From Clostridiales bacterium (lineage in GTDB: Bacteria; Bacillota; Desulfotomaculia; Desulfotomaculales; VENG01), in assembly GCA_021736985.1 (NCBI GenBank), contig JAIPEW010000014.1, positions 1 through 64,000 on the forward strand: a stretch of DNA of 64,000 nt, written 5' to 3'. A model generated the notes under the pieces. The model saw only the letters and a list, made by a program, of their open reading frames with translations, searched no databases and was not told where the DNA came from. Shown one piece after another: positions 17,626 to 25,460 of this stretch; the first letter of the stretch is position 1, and every line of letters starts with the position of its first letter. The position numbers were made by a program, and so were the translations under genes.

Positions 17626-17923
17626 CTTTAAACATTTGTTCACAAATATCAATTAAAAAACTATAAATATCTGAAGACCAATAATCATCACCAACGAAAA
17701 AAGAAAACGTTCTATCTGAAAAATATCTTGCAAATTGAGATAATAAAACAGTTTTGCCTGAACCCGATATGCCTTTAATTAATATAGTTTGCTGCTCACC
17801 TGAAAACATTGAACTGATCTGTCGTAATAATACTTCACGCCAAATTTCTTTATCGGGTATTTTAGGAAATGTTAAACAATATTTTGTAAGATTAAGTTCT
17901 TCTTGGTTTACTATTTCTTTCAT
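17591..17923 (-). CDS. STAND NTPase, 5' fragment (P-loop), truncated by the IS
   Basis: This is the N-terminal end of the gene continued at 11551-16158. ATG at 17923 follows GGAAGGTGG; a GTG three codons earlier is less well placed. Residues 51-58 are a Walker A loop (GISGSGKT), within a typical ILIKG...VLLSQFARYF context. Native codons run to MFK at the duplication; the next nine codons and the stop come from the IS end. Joining codon TTT-AAA-GTG at 17632-17624 to the same codons at 16164-16156 keeps the frame, giving about 1634 residues. The fragment alone would be a 110-residue P-loop stub. Confidence 0.8.
   Translation of the reverse strand: MKEIVNQEELNLTKYCLTFPKIPDKEIWREVLLRQISSMFSGEQQTILIKGISGSGKTVLLSQFARYFSDRTFSFFVGDDYWSSDIYSFLIDICEQMFKVNYVDKGFTVW
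17626..17632. repeat. Target-site duplication, right copy (CTTTAAA)
   Basis: Identical to 16158-16164; together they bracket the IS and mark the original continuous STAND gene. Confidence 0.8.
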
Positions 17924-17964
17924 TTTTACCACCTTCCAACCAAAACTTGTAAAAGCGTTTTAGT

Positions 17965-17992
17965 AGTTTAATTTAATATATATCAACGTCAA
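17965..17992 (-). promoter_or_regulatory. Candidate sigma-A promoter of the STAND gene
   Basis: On the minus strand TTGACG (17992-17987), a 16-bp spacer and TAAACT (17970-17965) lie about 40 bp before the ATG at 17923. Match to consensus is moderate and the region is AT-rich, so chance similarity is possible. Confidence 0.4.
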
Positions 17993-18602
17993 TTACCTCT
18001 ATTTGAGTAGTGAAACAGATAAAAGCTTGTATAAGCGTACTATCTAAAAACCCCCAAAATATTTATAATGTTTAATGCCTAAATCAGCAAGTTTTAGTTT
18101 TCATTGGGCACTAAATTATAATATCGCTTGTCCTAACCTAAAAATTAAGTATATTTGAATAAATTAAATACTGCTAATGTTAAAATCAAAACTGGAACAT
18201 AAGAGGCAACACCACATTAGATTATGGTAACTATACAGTTTTTTTACAGAAGCCTATTCCTGAACCCAAACCATGTCATTTTTTCACCAAAAACAAACCT
18301 TTCCAATCAGCATTCATTAACCCAAGCGATAGTCTGCCACACCTTGTAATACGTCAATAAATGTATGTTCATGCCGTTTCATGTTTAAATCTTCTCTATT
18401 ATTACTTATCTGGAAAGAATTGTATCAAAATTAATAACTTTATACGTTATTTTAACTTGTTAAGAAAATTTCTTATAATAAAAATTAGCTAAACCTAATT
18501 TAATTGTTCTTAAAAATGTATAGTTTTCCTTTGAAGAATCATGTCAATCCATGTCATCCATTCTAATGCCCTTTTTTATTTTCGTATATCCCACTACCTT
18601 AA
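17993..18602. other. About 600 bp AT-rich region without an intact gene
   Basis: No frame with a start signal is visible. A short minus-strand frame near 18395-18330 reads KRHEHTFIDVLQGVADYRLG and then stops. It may be the decayed end of some gene, but I cannot identify it. The right side borders the HD-GYP remnant. Confidence 0.4.
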
Positions 18603-18800
18603 CCATTAGGTCTTAAAGGCAAAAAAATTCCACTGGAGTGTAGAATTTTATCTGTAATCGACGCTTATGACGCTATGACCAATGATAGACCCTACAGGAA
18701 AGGTTTATCCCACAAAAACGCTATATCTGAAATAAAAAGGTGTACAGGTACTCAATTTGACCCGGAAGTAGTAGAAAAATTTTTAAAGATAATTTATTAA
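18603..18800 (+). pseudogene. C-terminal remnant of an HD-GYP c-di-GMP phosphodiesterase
   Basis: A 65-codon frame, opened only by a TAA at 18600-18602 and closed by TAA at 18798-18800, reads PLGLKGKKIPLE, then RILSVIDAYDAMTNDRPYRK, and later TGTQFDPEVVEKFL. This is the unmistakable C-terminal third of an HD-GYP domain. The HD catalytic part and the GYP motif itself are missing; just upstream TATCCCACTACC could be the damaged end of GYP. It has no start codon or ribosome binding site and runs opposite to its neighbours. It is a gene fragment left by deletion or rearrangement. Confidence 0.85.
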
Positions 18801-18874
18801 TATCCCTAATATCATTTAAAGTTTTAGTATAATACTTTATAAAATATTTTCCTAAAAAACACCTCAATTATATA

Positions 18875-18902
18875 GAAAAACTCCCAACTTTACGCTGGGA
18901 GT
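18875..18902 (-). terminator. Intrinsic terminator of the HU gene
   Basis: ACTCCCA (18880-18886) pairs with TGGGAGT (18896-18902), followed on the minus strand by TTTTTC. It stands just after the HU stop codon. Confidence 0.75.
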
Positions 18903-18908
18903 TTAATT

Positions 18909-19184
18909 TTATACGTTTAAATTTTCTTTTAGCTGTTTCCCCGGTTTAAAGCTCGGCACCCGTGATTCAGGTATATCAATCTCTTCACCGGTTTGCGGGT
19001 TTCTGCCTTTGCGGGCAGCCCGCTCTTTTGTCTCAAATGTACCAAAGCCTACTAGTTGCAGCTTATCTCCTTTAACCAAAGTTTCTTCAACACAATTAAA
19101 AAATGTATCTACTACTTTTTCGGATTCTTTTTTGGTTAGATCAGACTTTTTAGCTACACTAGCAACTAATTCTGCCTTGTTCAT
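18909..19184 (-). CDS. hup: HU-family DNA-binding protein
   Basis: A full-length 91-residue HU homologue. It has the N-terminal helical dimer region (MNKAELVASVAKKSDLTKK), GFGTFE at 47-52, and the DNA-clasping arm RKGRNPQTGEEIDIP with its conserved proline. HU bends and compacts DNA and assists replication, partition and site-specific recombination. It has its own promoter and terminator and so forms a single-gene unit in the AT-rich block. Plasmid-borne HU copies can act as stealth factors that balance host nucleoid proteins. That role is inference here. Confidence 0.96.
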   Translation of the reverse strand: MNKAELVASVAKKSDLTKKESEKVVDTFFNCVEETLVKGDKLQLVGFGTFETKERAARKGRNPQTGEEIDIPESRVPSFKPGKQLKENLNV

Positions 19185-19214
19185 AAAAAACCTCCAATTC
19201 GTTTTTCTTATTTT

Positions 19215-19242
19215 AGTATACTGTCAATCAAGGTTTCAACAA
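19215..19242 (-). promoter_or_regulatory. Candidate promoter of the HU gene
   Basis: On the minus strand TTGTTG (19242-19237), a 16-bp spacer and TATACT (19220-19215). The -10 box is close to consensus; the -35 is weaker. It lies about 30 bp before the ATG. Confidence 0.45.
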
Positions 19243-19346
19243 TTTATTCCAAATTTTTCTGTACCAAGATTGAATTTTAGTAAAAAAAACGCCGTTAATT
19301 TGACTACATAGTTTTTTAACCCACCGCTCAACAAACATATCGAGCA

Positions 19347-19382
19347 ACCATAAAAAACTTGCTTTCACAAGTTTTTTATGGT
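19347..19382 (-). terminator. Perfect 15-bp hairpin terminator after the three-gene cassette
   Basis: Bases 19347-19361 pair perfectly with 19368-19382 around a 6-nt loop. The stem contains A/T runs on both sides, so it could stop transcription in either direction. It closes the cassette at 19406-21174. Confidence 0.75.
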
Positions 19383-19405
19383 TTTATTTTTGCTAAAATA
19401 TCATT

Positions 19406-20146
19406 TTATTTTGTTTCAACAACATCTATTATATCTTCATATGTCATCACATTTGCCCAGGTATCGTAATTTAAACTGGACATAACTTCTAATGCTTTAC
19501 GTTTACTTTTTCTAAGTGATACAAAAATTATTTTACTATTAGTATGCTTTAAATAATCGTTAACATAATTTAAGAACCTCAACTTTTTCTGAGCTTCATC
19601 TTTTAAATCATCTACTTTTTTTCTACTTGGTTTCTTAAATAAATAACTATCTAAATCTACTTTACACTCTACAAACTCACCTATAAAATCAACTGCAGTT
19701 TCACTGTTATTAGTATAAACAACATCAAGATTTTTTTCTCCCAACAATACACCATCTACTTCAATTTTAGCATTATTTTTAATTTCCAAATTATTATTTT
19801 CTAGTATTAACGGCCCTATACTACTAATAAGATACTCAACAACTTTTCCTTGTGTATCACTTGGATCATGGGAATTAAAACATTCATCAATCAGTGAAAG
19901 AAATTCTTGCAATTTGTTGCTGTCAATTATTTTTTCTTCAATACATCCTTTAATAATATCATTTATAACCTTATCACGCCTATCTTTCCTTTTAGCTTCA
20001 ATAACTATCCGAGCATAAACTTCTAAATAGCCATTATTTTCTAATAAAAATTTTACTATTCTATAAACGAGTGTGTTTTCATGATAATTAGAAACACTAC
20101 CCACGACACGCACTTGCATTATTTTATCATCCTCTAAAACCATCAT
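19406..20146 (-). CDS. Hypothetical protein with nuclease-like D...ExK motif, third gene of a SecB-like cassette
   Basis: Start ATG overlaps the TGA of the SecB-like gene (ATGA), so translation is coupled. No family is recognised with certainty. Residues 139-162 read NLDVVY (D141), then a strand ending in FVECK (E160-x-K162). This is the spacing and context of a PD-(D/E)XK restriction-type nuclease. A following strand (KIIFVSLRKSKRK) suits the fold. The N-terminal 100 residues are helical and charged. It could be the toxic or effector component of the cassette. The reading as a nuclease is inference. Confidence 0.6.
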   Translation of the reverse strand: MMVLEDDKIMQVRVVGSVSNYHENTLVYRIVKFLLENNGYLEVYARIVIEAKRKDRRDKVINDIIKGCIEEKIIDSNKLQEFLSLIDECFNSHDPSDTQGKVVEYLISSIGPLILENNNLEIKNNAKIEVDGVLLGEKNLDVVYTNNSETAVDFIGEFVECKVDLDSYLFKKPSRKKVDDLKDEAQKKLRFLNYVNDYLKHTNSKIIFVSLRKSKRKALEVMSSLNYDTWANVMTYEDIIDVVETK

Positions 20147-20580
20147 TTGCTTAATGTAAATGTTTTCATAAAAAGTGGTGGATAACCCATCTTAGTACAC
20201 ATAGAACTAACTGTTTCCCTTGCATAAGGCCAAGTATTTAAGGGTACACTAGAATTGACAAATCGTTCAGTTATTTCATCATCTATTAAATTTACATTAT
20301 ACTTATAAATTGCTACTAGTTCTAAATCTATTTCAAATTCTTTGTCCTCATTATCTTCGCCAGTAAAAACTTCAATTTGAAAAAAAGAACTTGTATAAAG
20401 GTATTCCTCAAGACTTTTTTTTACAGAAAAAGAAGCACCCACTTCTGCATTTAATTCTTTTGTCCCTTTATTTTTACTATGGTTTTCATACCCATGATTA
20501 TTGCAACTCAATTTTGATAAATAAATGCCTTCCAATTCAATATTACGTATAAATTCTTTATACTTTTGCTTATCTACCAT
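20143..20580 (-). CDS. SecB-like chaperone (toxin-antitoxin-chaperone type)
   Basis: ATG at 20580 follows AGGGTGA; a GTG at 20589 is less well placed. The 145-residue protein matches SecB in length and shape: an early beta region (YLSKLSCN), a central acidic/beta stretch (EFEIDLELVAIYKYN), and a diagnostic C terminus with WPYARETVSSM followed by GYPPL. Canonical SecB is mainly proteobacterial. In other phyla SecB-like proteins usually serve toxin-antitoxin-chaperone (TAC) modules, stabilising an antitoxin. Here it lies between two uncharacterised genes, with a 4-bp overlap downstream and a 12-bp gap upstream, in an AT-rich accessory block. A dedicated TAC or defence chaperone is therefore more likely than a secretion role. 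Confidence 0.8.
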   Translation of the reverse strand: MVDKQKYKEFIRNIELEGIYLSKLSCNNHGYENHSKNKGTKELNAEVGASFSVKKSLEEYLYTSSFFQIEVFTGEDNEDKEFEIDLELVAIYKYNVNLIDDEITERFVNSSVPLNTWPYARETVSSMCTKMGYPPLFMKTFTLSK

Positions 20581-20592
20581 TGAACTCACCCT

Positions 20593-21174
20593 TTAAGCTA
20601 TCAAATAATCTTCATCTTCTTCATTTTGATTACAACTTATTGTGCTGATTTTTGCTTCTTGCTCAATTTTTCCAGAACATATTAATTCATTTATCTTTTT
20701 TTCTAATACAATTTCTAAAATATCATCATCTATAGTATCGTCTTGATTTTTTATCAAGTTTTTTATAGAACGTTTTATTCTATGCGGCAACTCTTCAACC
20801 CAATCCACACTATTATCGAGCATTTCTATATCACTAATATCTTTAAACATGTTTTTTCTTTGGCTTTCTAATATTCTAATAACATTATACAATCTTCTCT
20901 TAGAATCAAAATTTAATTCTCGAGATTTATCCTCTAAAAACACAAAAAAATTATCTATATCTTCATTATTTAAAGCTTCATCAAGTCTATCTTTTATTAT
21001 ATCTTTTTGTTCTTTATTAATTTTTTGCTTATCATTTAAATCCATGATTATATCAAGCACATTATTATAAGTATTATAAAAAAAACTATTTATAATTTCT
21101 CTAAAGCTGTAATTGCTAACTAAAGGAGATTCTTCTACCACCCATTTTTGCTTATAATTTCTATATTCACTCAC
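20593..21174 (-). CDS. Hypothetical protein, first gene of the SecB-like cassette (193 aa)
   Basis: GTG at 21174 is preceded by AAAGGAGG at good spacing; the longer frame to 21228 lacks such a signal. The protein is acidic and largely helical, with segments such as DIIMDLNDKQKINKEQKD and SKRRLYNVIRILESQ. It ends in a Glu/Asp tail. No signal peptide or membrane segment is present and I recognise no domain. In TAC modules the antitoxin is often encoded directly before the chaperone and carries a flexible chaperone-addiction tail. The unstructured acidic C terminus could be such a tail. That is inference from context only. Confidence 0.65.
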   Translation of the reverse strand: MSEYRNYKQKWVVEESPLVSNYSFREIINSFFYNTYNNVLDIIMDLNDKQKINKEQKDIIKDRLDEALNNEDIDNFFVFLEDKSRELNFDSKRRLYNVIRILESQRKNMFKDISDIEMLDNSVDWVEELPHRIKRSIKNLIKNQDDTIDDDILEIVLEKKINELICSGKIEQEAKISTISCNQNEEDEDYLIA

Positions 21175-21266
21175 CTGGAATCTCCTCCTTTCTAGCCAAG
21201 TAAAACTATACTCCTTATGCTCACACATGTTATCACACCCCTACCCATCTTGTCCATGTTTTGCCA

Positions 21267-21295
21267 ATACTAATCCTTAAATTTTATTTTTCCAA
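21267..21295 (-). promoter_or_regulatory. Candidate promoter of the three-gene cassette
   Basis: On the minus strand TTGGAA (21295-21290), a 17-bp spacer and TAGTAT (21272-21267). Each box matches four of six consensus bases; the spacing is ideal. It is about 90 bp before the GTG at 21174. Confidence 0.4.
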
Positions 21296-21378
21296 AATAT
21301 AAATTATTAATACGTATTTTATAGAGGTAGAGGTTATTTTGGTTGTTTTTAGATTATTTTTTTAATTGGTCTATAGAG

Positions 21379-23331
21379 TTAATCCCAAAAATTATCACCT
21401 TCTTCATTACTGTTTTCAAAAAAATCATCTACTTCATCAAAGCCCGGTTCTACATCCTCATCTGACTCATTTATATTTTCTCCTGGGGATATTACCTCAT
21501 CTGTATTTCTGCTGCTATTTACCTGAAAAGCATTTTCTTGTTCGCAGGGAGTGTCTTCAACCTCCTCTTTTGAACGCTCATCTACCCCCCATAATATCTC
21601 TATTTCCATGTCTTTATTTTCTACTCTTTCAGGTCTGTAATCAGTTATATCCAGAGGTTTTATTTCTTTTGCCAGTGGGTGCGCAGTATAAGGTAATTTT
21701 TCAAGAACTGCAGGGTTTCTCCCCCTGACTATTAATATAGATTTTCTTTCGTCTAACCTCAATGTTTCGTCCATGGTCATCAGTCTCCTGGACTTGGGGC
21801 TTTTTGATACCATGGCTTTTTCCAACGTAGTCATGGTGCGGCGTATAGACCTCTGCTCAACCGTGCCCTCGCCGAGCGATTCGGACAAATATTTTGCAGT
21901 ATCAGTGTCGTTTACCCCCAAAAACAGCCTGCTGTCGCAGCAGGAGATAATCTCTTGCCACGCTTTCTGCGGGTAGCGGTTCTCTAACTGCGGCAGGGAC
22001 TGGGTGATTATCGTGCAGTAGAGCCCCCTGCTTCGCATAGTAGCAATTCTTTTTTTAAAATCCGGGATAGCGCCTATATTGCAGAACTCGTCCAGTAAAA
22101 AGTTTACGTCGACCGGGCATCTGCCTCTGTTTATATCACCTAACTTGGTGAGTTTGATGAATAAAAAGCTGAAAAATAAGGACGACAAGAAGTCGAAAGT
22201 AGTGTCGGTGTCGGAAACTACGCAGTAGTAAGCACACTGTTTTTTCCCGGGTGCTTCTAAATTTATGGTACTGGTACTGGTGAGTTTTTTTACATTTTCG
22301 TTCTGGAAGACCTGGAGCCTGGTACCCAGGCCCTGTATAACACCGCCTTTTACATTGTTGCCGGCCTGGGAGTAAATGTTGTAGGGGGCCTTTGCCGGGT
22401 GGTCTTCGTCCAGGCCTTTAAATATTAAGTCCAGCGCGTCGGTATCACCAGAAGCCAGCAAATTGTATATGGAATATATGGTCTGGTTTTCTTCAGGGTA
22501 CTCGGTCTTTACATACATGGTGAGGGCTTTTAGTAAATTCTGTTCGCACCTGTCCCAGAAAGGGTCACCCCCGGCTTTGCGGGCACCTGGTACGGCAGTA
22601 TTGGCGATAACTACTTCCGTGAATAACTGGGCTTCACTATTGTCTGTTACTTCGTCCAAAGGGTTCCACGCGTCGGAACATTCCATGTCTACCAGGTTAA
22701 ATACCCTGGTATTGTAGTTATTTTCCCGGAAGAATTCTAATGTCTCCCTGGCAATCTCACTTTTAGGATCGATCACTATTGTGGACTCCTTATTGGTCAC
22801 TGCCTGCAGCGCATTGGGAATAATTATGCTCCACGTTTTGCCGGAACCCGGTGCGCCAAAGACCATTACGTTCCTGTTTAAACGGCCTTTTTTATACAGC
22901 CTTACGGGGTGTTTGTCAAAACTGCCCAGTAAAATCCCGGGACCATGGCCTTTTTCTAATGTTTTAAACACTTCAGAAGGCTGCATCCATTTAGCCGTGC
23001 CGCAGCTGGGGTCGTCTATGAAACTGCTGTTACTATTCCTAAATCTAAACTTTTGAGCAATTTCTGGTACACGAACATATAAAGTTAAAGCCATGGCAGC
23101 AAGAAGCAAAAATACCACTATATTTACTATTACCCAGTGGGGGACAGCTCCTGAATTGGGTAAAAAAGCGGCTGCTTTTAGCGGTTTACCGTACAGTTCC
23201 AACCCGTGCTCGAAGTCTACTAGCATTACTGCAAATGAGCCCAGTAACCAAGCGTCTAAAAGGTAAAGCACTACCAGGGAAATAAGTAATATTAAAAGCT
23301 TGCTTTTTAATATCCTAGCTGCCCACTGCAT
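21379..23331 (-). CDS. virD4: VirD4/TraG-type conjugation coupling ATPase
   Basis: This type IV coupling protein links the DNA relaxosome to the secretion channel at the inner membrane. Two N-terminal membrane segments (about 10-35 and 66-86) precede the ATPase domain. Walker A is GAPGSGKT at 159-166 and Walker B is NFLLDEFCNIG, followed by the typical ITQSLPQL motif. Length (650) is normal for Gram-positive TraG/TrsK. The C-terminal 60 residues are acidic, as in many VirD4 tails that contact relaxase. The ATG overlaps the upstream winged-helix gene by 17 bp, suggesting co-translation. No relaxase is visible in the window, and the VirB genes lie 33 kb upstream in the same direction. Confidence 0.93.
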   Translation of the reverse strand: MQWAARILKSKLLILLISLVVLYLLDAWLLGSFAVMLVDFEHGLELYGKPLKAAAFLPNSGAVPHWVIVNIVVFLLLAAMALTLYVRVPEIAQKFRFRNSNSSFIDDPSCGTAKWMQPSEVFKTLEKGHGPGILLGSFDKHPVRLYKKGRLNRNVMVFGAPGSGKTWSIIIPNALQAVTNKESTIVIDPKSEIARETLEFFRENNYNTRVFNLVDMECSDAWNPLDEVTDNSEAQLFTEVVIANTAVPGARKAGGDPFWDRCEQNLLKALTMYVKTEYPEENQTIYSIYNLLASGDTDALDLIFKGLDEDHPAKAPYNIYSQAGNNVKGGVIQGLGTRLQVFQNENVKKLTSTSTINLEAPGKKQCAYYCVVSDTDTTFDFLSSLFFSFLFIKLTKLGDINRGRCPVDVNFLLDEFCNIGAIPDFKKRIATMRSRGLYCTIITQSLPQLENRYPQKAWQEIISCCDSRLFLGVNDTDTAKYLSESLGEGTVEQRSIRRTMTTLEKAMVSKSPKSRRLMTMDETLRLDERKSILIVRGRNPAVLEKLPYTAHPLAKEIKPLDITDYRPERVENKDMEIEILWGVDERSKEEVEDTPCEQENAFQVNSSRNTDEVISPGENINESDEDVEPGFDEVDDFFENSNEEGDNFWD

Positions 23332-24208
23332 ATGTACCGCACAACCTTTCGGGCTCAGGGATTATTACCTGTTCCAAGTTCAACCTGGATAGTGATTTCG
23401 ACTGAGACTCCAGGCAGGCAATCTTAACTTCGCGGCCTTCTTCCCGGCGGGCTTTCTTTAAATAATTATTTAGCTGTTCTATTTTAGTTATATCGTTATA
23501 GACAAGGTTAGAAATAAATACACTTCCCTTTTCTAAATCTGCAAAGGGGCGCGGGCAAAAATCAAAGTCGGGAAACATTCCGTGAAGGTAGTTTTCTACC
23601 TGTGCCGCATATTTTAGTAATTTCATACCGTACGGGTAGGGCAGTATTAAAAGTTCTTTAGGTTTTTCTGACAGCTCACCAAAAAGCTGCTTGGCCTCTT
23701 TATTTGGGCAAAATACAACTGCTCCTGATATGCCGTATAGGTGCAGGTTTTTAAGTTCTGATTTTATTTTGCTTACTTTTTTCTTCTGCGGTTTATCCAT
23801 TAAAAAATACACGGCATAGCCGTTTTTCCTTTTTATATAACAGTTTATTAAATTACTGTCGACCATACTTGTAAGCCGTTTTATTTCCCTGCTGGACGAA
23901 AATTCCCAGTTATCCAGCGTTAAATACAGATCTGCTTTTTTTGACTTCAGTTCACGTACCTTTTGGTACCTATTTTTTACGGGGTTTTCATCACAACCTA
24001 GAGCCCTCAACCCTGTCCGGGTTAATTCAATATACTTACCGTACTTGGTTATCAAACTGCGCCTCTGCAGCTCGTTTGTCCTGTGGTAATAATAACTTTT
24101 AGTATTACCATAAATTCTTTTAGCCTGTTCCAGGCTGGCCACGTCGCATTTATATATTGTTCTTAGCAGTGTAATATCGTTTTCTGTCAGTATTTTTTTC
24201 CTGGACAT
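23315..24208 (-). CDS. Winged-helix protein, possibly replication-relaxation type
   Basis: ATG at 24208 follows GGAAGGTG; a GTG three codons upstream is less favoured. The N-terminal 90 residues form a winged helix (LTENDITLLRTIYKCDVASLEQAKRI, then RRSLITKYGKYIELTRTGLRAL). The rest contains beta strands with a PYPYGMKLL segment and a C-terminal REVKIACLESQ. This resembles the replication-relaxation family found next to TraG-type coupling proteins on Gram-positive conjugative elements. It may bind the transfer origin or help the relaxosome. I do not see relaxase tyrosine or HUH motifs. It ends inside the virD4 start. Confidence 0.6.
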   Translation of the reverse strand: MSRKKILTENDITLLRTIYKCDVASLEQAKRIYGNTKSYYYHRTNELQRRSLITKYGKYIELTRTGLRALGCDENPVKNRYQKVRELKSKKADLYLTLDNWEFSSSREIKRLTSMVDSNLINCYIKRKNGYAVYFLMDKPQKKKVSKIKSELKNLHLYGISGAVVFCPNKEAKQLFGELSEKPKELLILPYPYGMKLLKYAAQVENYLHGMFPDFDFCPRPFADLEKGSVFISNLVYNDITKIEQLNNYLKKARREEGREVKIACLESQSKSLSRLNLEQVIIPEPERLCGTYAVGS

Positions 24209-24250
24209 CTTTTTCACCTTCCAAAATGGTAATTATTTAATGTTCTTAAA

Positions 24251-24292
24251 TAAAAAAAGCAAGCAAAAAAAGAAACCTTTTCTTGCTTGCTT
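24251..24292 (-). terminator. Intrinsic terminator between the RusA-like gene and the winged-helix gene
   Basis: AAGCAAGCAA (24257-24266) pairs with TTGCTTGCTT (24283-24292). On the minus strand TTTTTTTATTT follows. The surrounding 317-bp gap (24209-24525) holds no gene and probably contains the promoter for the virD4 pair. Confidence 0.75.
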
Positions 24293-24525
24293 TTCCGGGT
24301 TACCTTAAAAGGTATCTCCTCGTTTAAAGGGGGTAAAACCTATCTCCATACCACATTTAAAGTTTATACGTTCAGGCTAAACGCATATTTTTTAAGCATA
24401 ATTTTCTGCCAACAAAGGTTTAGCAGCTATAAAATTAATATAAAATTTTGCACGATCAACCGTATAATTTTATTCTCGGCTTATTTTTTAAAATTTGATA
24501 TTTATTCAATCTGATTCCTACATTA

Positions 24526-25056
24526 TTATAAAGTACAACCCTTTTTATCTATAAATTTTGATAGGAATTCCTGCAATTCATTGGCGCATTCAATTACATA
24601 TATTTCCGTCCTGGGATAGTTTTCATCCACTTCTCCTGTTACCAGAAATGACAAATTTTTGTAATTATCGTTTTTAATTATCCCGCCGTACCTTAAGCCG
24701 TCGATAATGTATTTGTAAGCCCTGTTATCAACATCCCACTCGGTAGTAAAAGGAGTATACACTGCTATAATGCAAAGCACTTTATCAAATGAAACGTCTA
24801 CATCTAAAATAGCCCTTGATATTTTGCTGACCCAGTGTGTTTTAACTTTCCTTGAACAGGTTACTGACCTGGGAAGGTACCCGTCCACAGTTATTTTAAG
24901 TATACCGTTTTCTTTTTGAGTGCTTACTCCCTCTACATCCTGCGGCAGTCCCAGTTCTTCTTTTTCAGCATCTATGCTCTGTTCTGCTCCCATTTTAAGC
25001 TCATCAAGCTGTTTGGATAAATTACGAAGAAAATTCAAGCAGGTTGCTGTCTGCAT
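24526..25056 (-). CDS. RusA-like Holliday-junction resolvase
   Basis: The C-terminal 110 residues match the RusA fold. WDVDNRAYKYIIDGL carries Asp 108 and 110, and NDNYKN carries Asp 130; these are the metal-binding positions of RusA. A beta strand with TEIYVIE closes the domain. The N-terminal 50 residues are an added helical region not found in short RusA proteins. RusA cuts four-way junctions at paired sites, which would resolve recombination intermediates or plasmid multimers. Start ATG follows AAGGTGAT. It is the last gene of the maintenance block after the ParR-like gene. Confidence 0.75.
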   Translation of the reverse strand: MQTATCLNFLRNLSKQLDELKMGAEQSIDAEKEELGLPQDVEGVSTQKENGILKITVDGYLPRSVTCSRKVKTHWVSKISRAILDVDVSFDKVLCIIAVYTPFTTEWDVDNRAYKYIIDGLRYGGIIKNDNYKNLSFLVTGEVDENYPRTEIYVIECANELQEFLSKFIDKKGCTL

Positions 25057-25109
25057 TTATAATCACCTTACCATAACTTCTTTTCTTTCAAAAAAATCCA
25101 CCAAGCGAA

Positions 25110-25460
25110 TTAAAGATCTTGAAATGCGTCGTAATCAAACTCTATTTCCTGTTCTGGATTTTCTTCCGGTTCTCTTTTCTGCAACGTTACCCCTGAATTT
25201 AGCTTTTCTTCTATCCTGGCCAGCCTATTATCCATTGAAGTCAGTGTTTTCTCCAGCCGATCCATTAAATCAAGTGCTTCTCTTATCCTCTGGCTTCTCT
25301 GTCCCCTGGGAAGTGCTAATACAGGGTGGTCATCAGGTAAATATATTTCTATTCTCTTACCGCTCCTCATTTTATAACCCCATTCCTGGCGTCCGGACTT
25401 TAAAAATTCAGTATTCATAAGCCTTGAAAGCTTCTCTTTGTTCATTAGTTCCGGACACAT
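25110..25460 (-). CDS. ParR-like centromere-binding partition protein
   Basis: This small basic/acidic protein (116 residues) has a coiled-coil middle (RIREALDLMDRLEKTLTSMD) and an acidic C-terminal tail. This is the plan of ParR proteins, which bind centromere repeats through the N terminus and contact the ParM filament with the C terminus. Position is the main argument: it lies just after a ParM gene and across a set of TCCGGACA repeats. The start is uncertain. ATG at 25460 overlaps one repeat, while an ATG five codons later (25445) is also possible. One further repeat (25391-25398) lies inside its coding region, which suggests autoregulation. Confidence 0.65.
   Translation of the reverse strand: MCPELMNKEKLSRLMNTEFLKSGRQEWGYKMRSGKRIEIYLPDDHPVLALPRGQRSQRIREALDLMDRLEKTLTSMDNRLARIEEKLNSGVTLQKREPEENPEQEIEFDYDAFQDL

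Noticed and set aside
20143-20580. General secretion chaperone SecB
   Set aside because: The host type normally lacks canonical SecB, and the gene is embedded between two accessory genes with overlaps, pointing to a dedicated chaperone.
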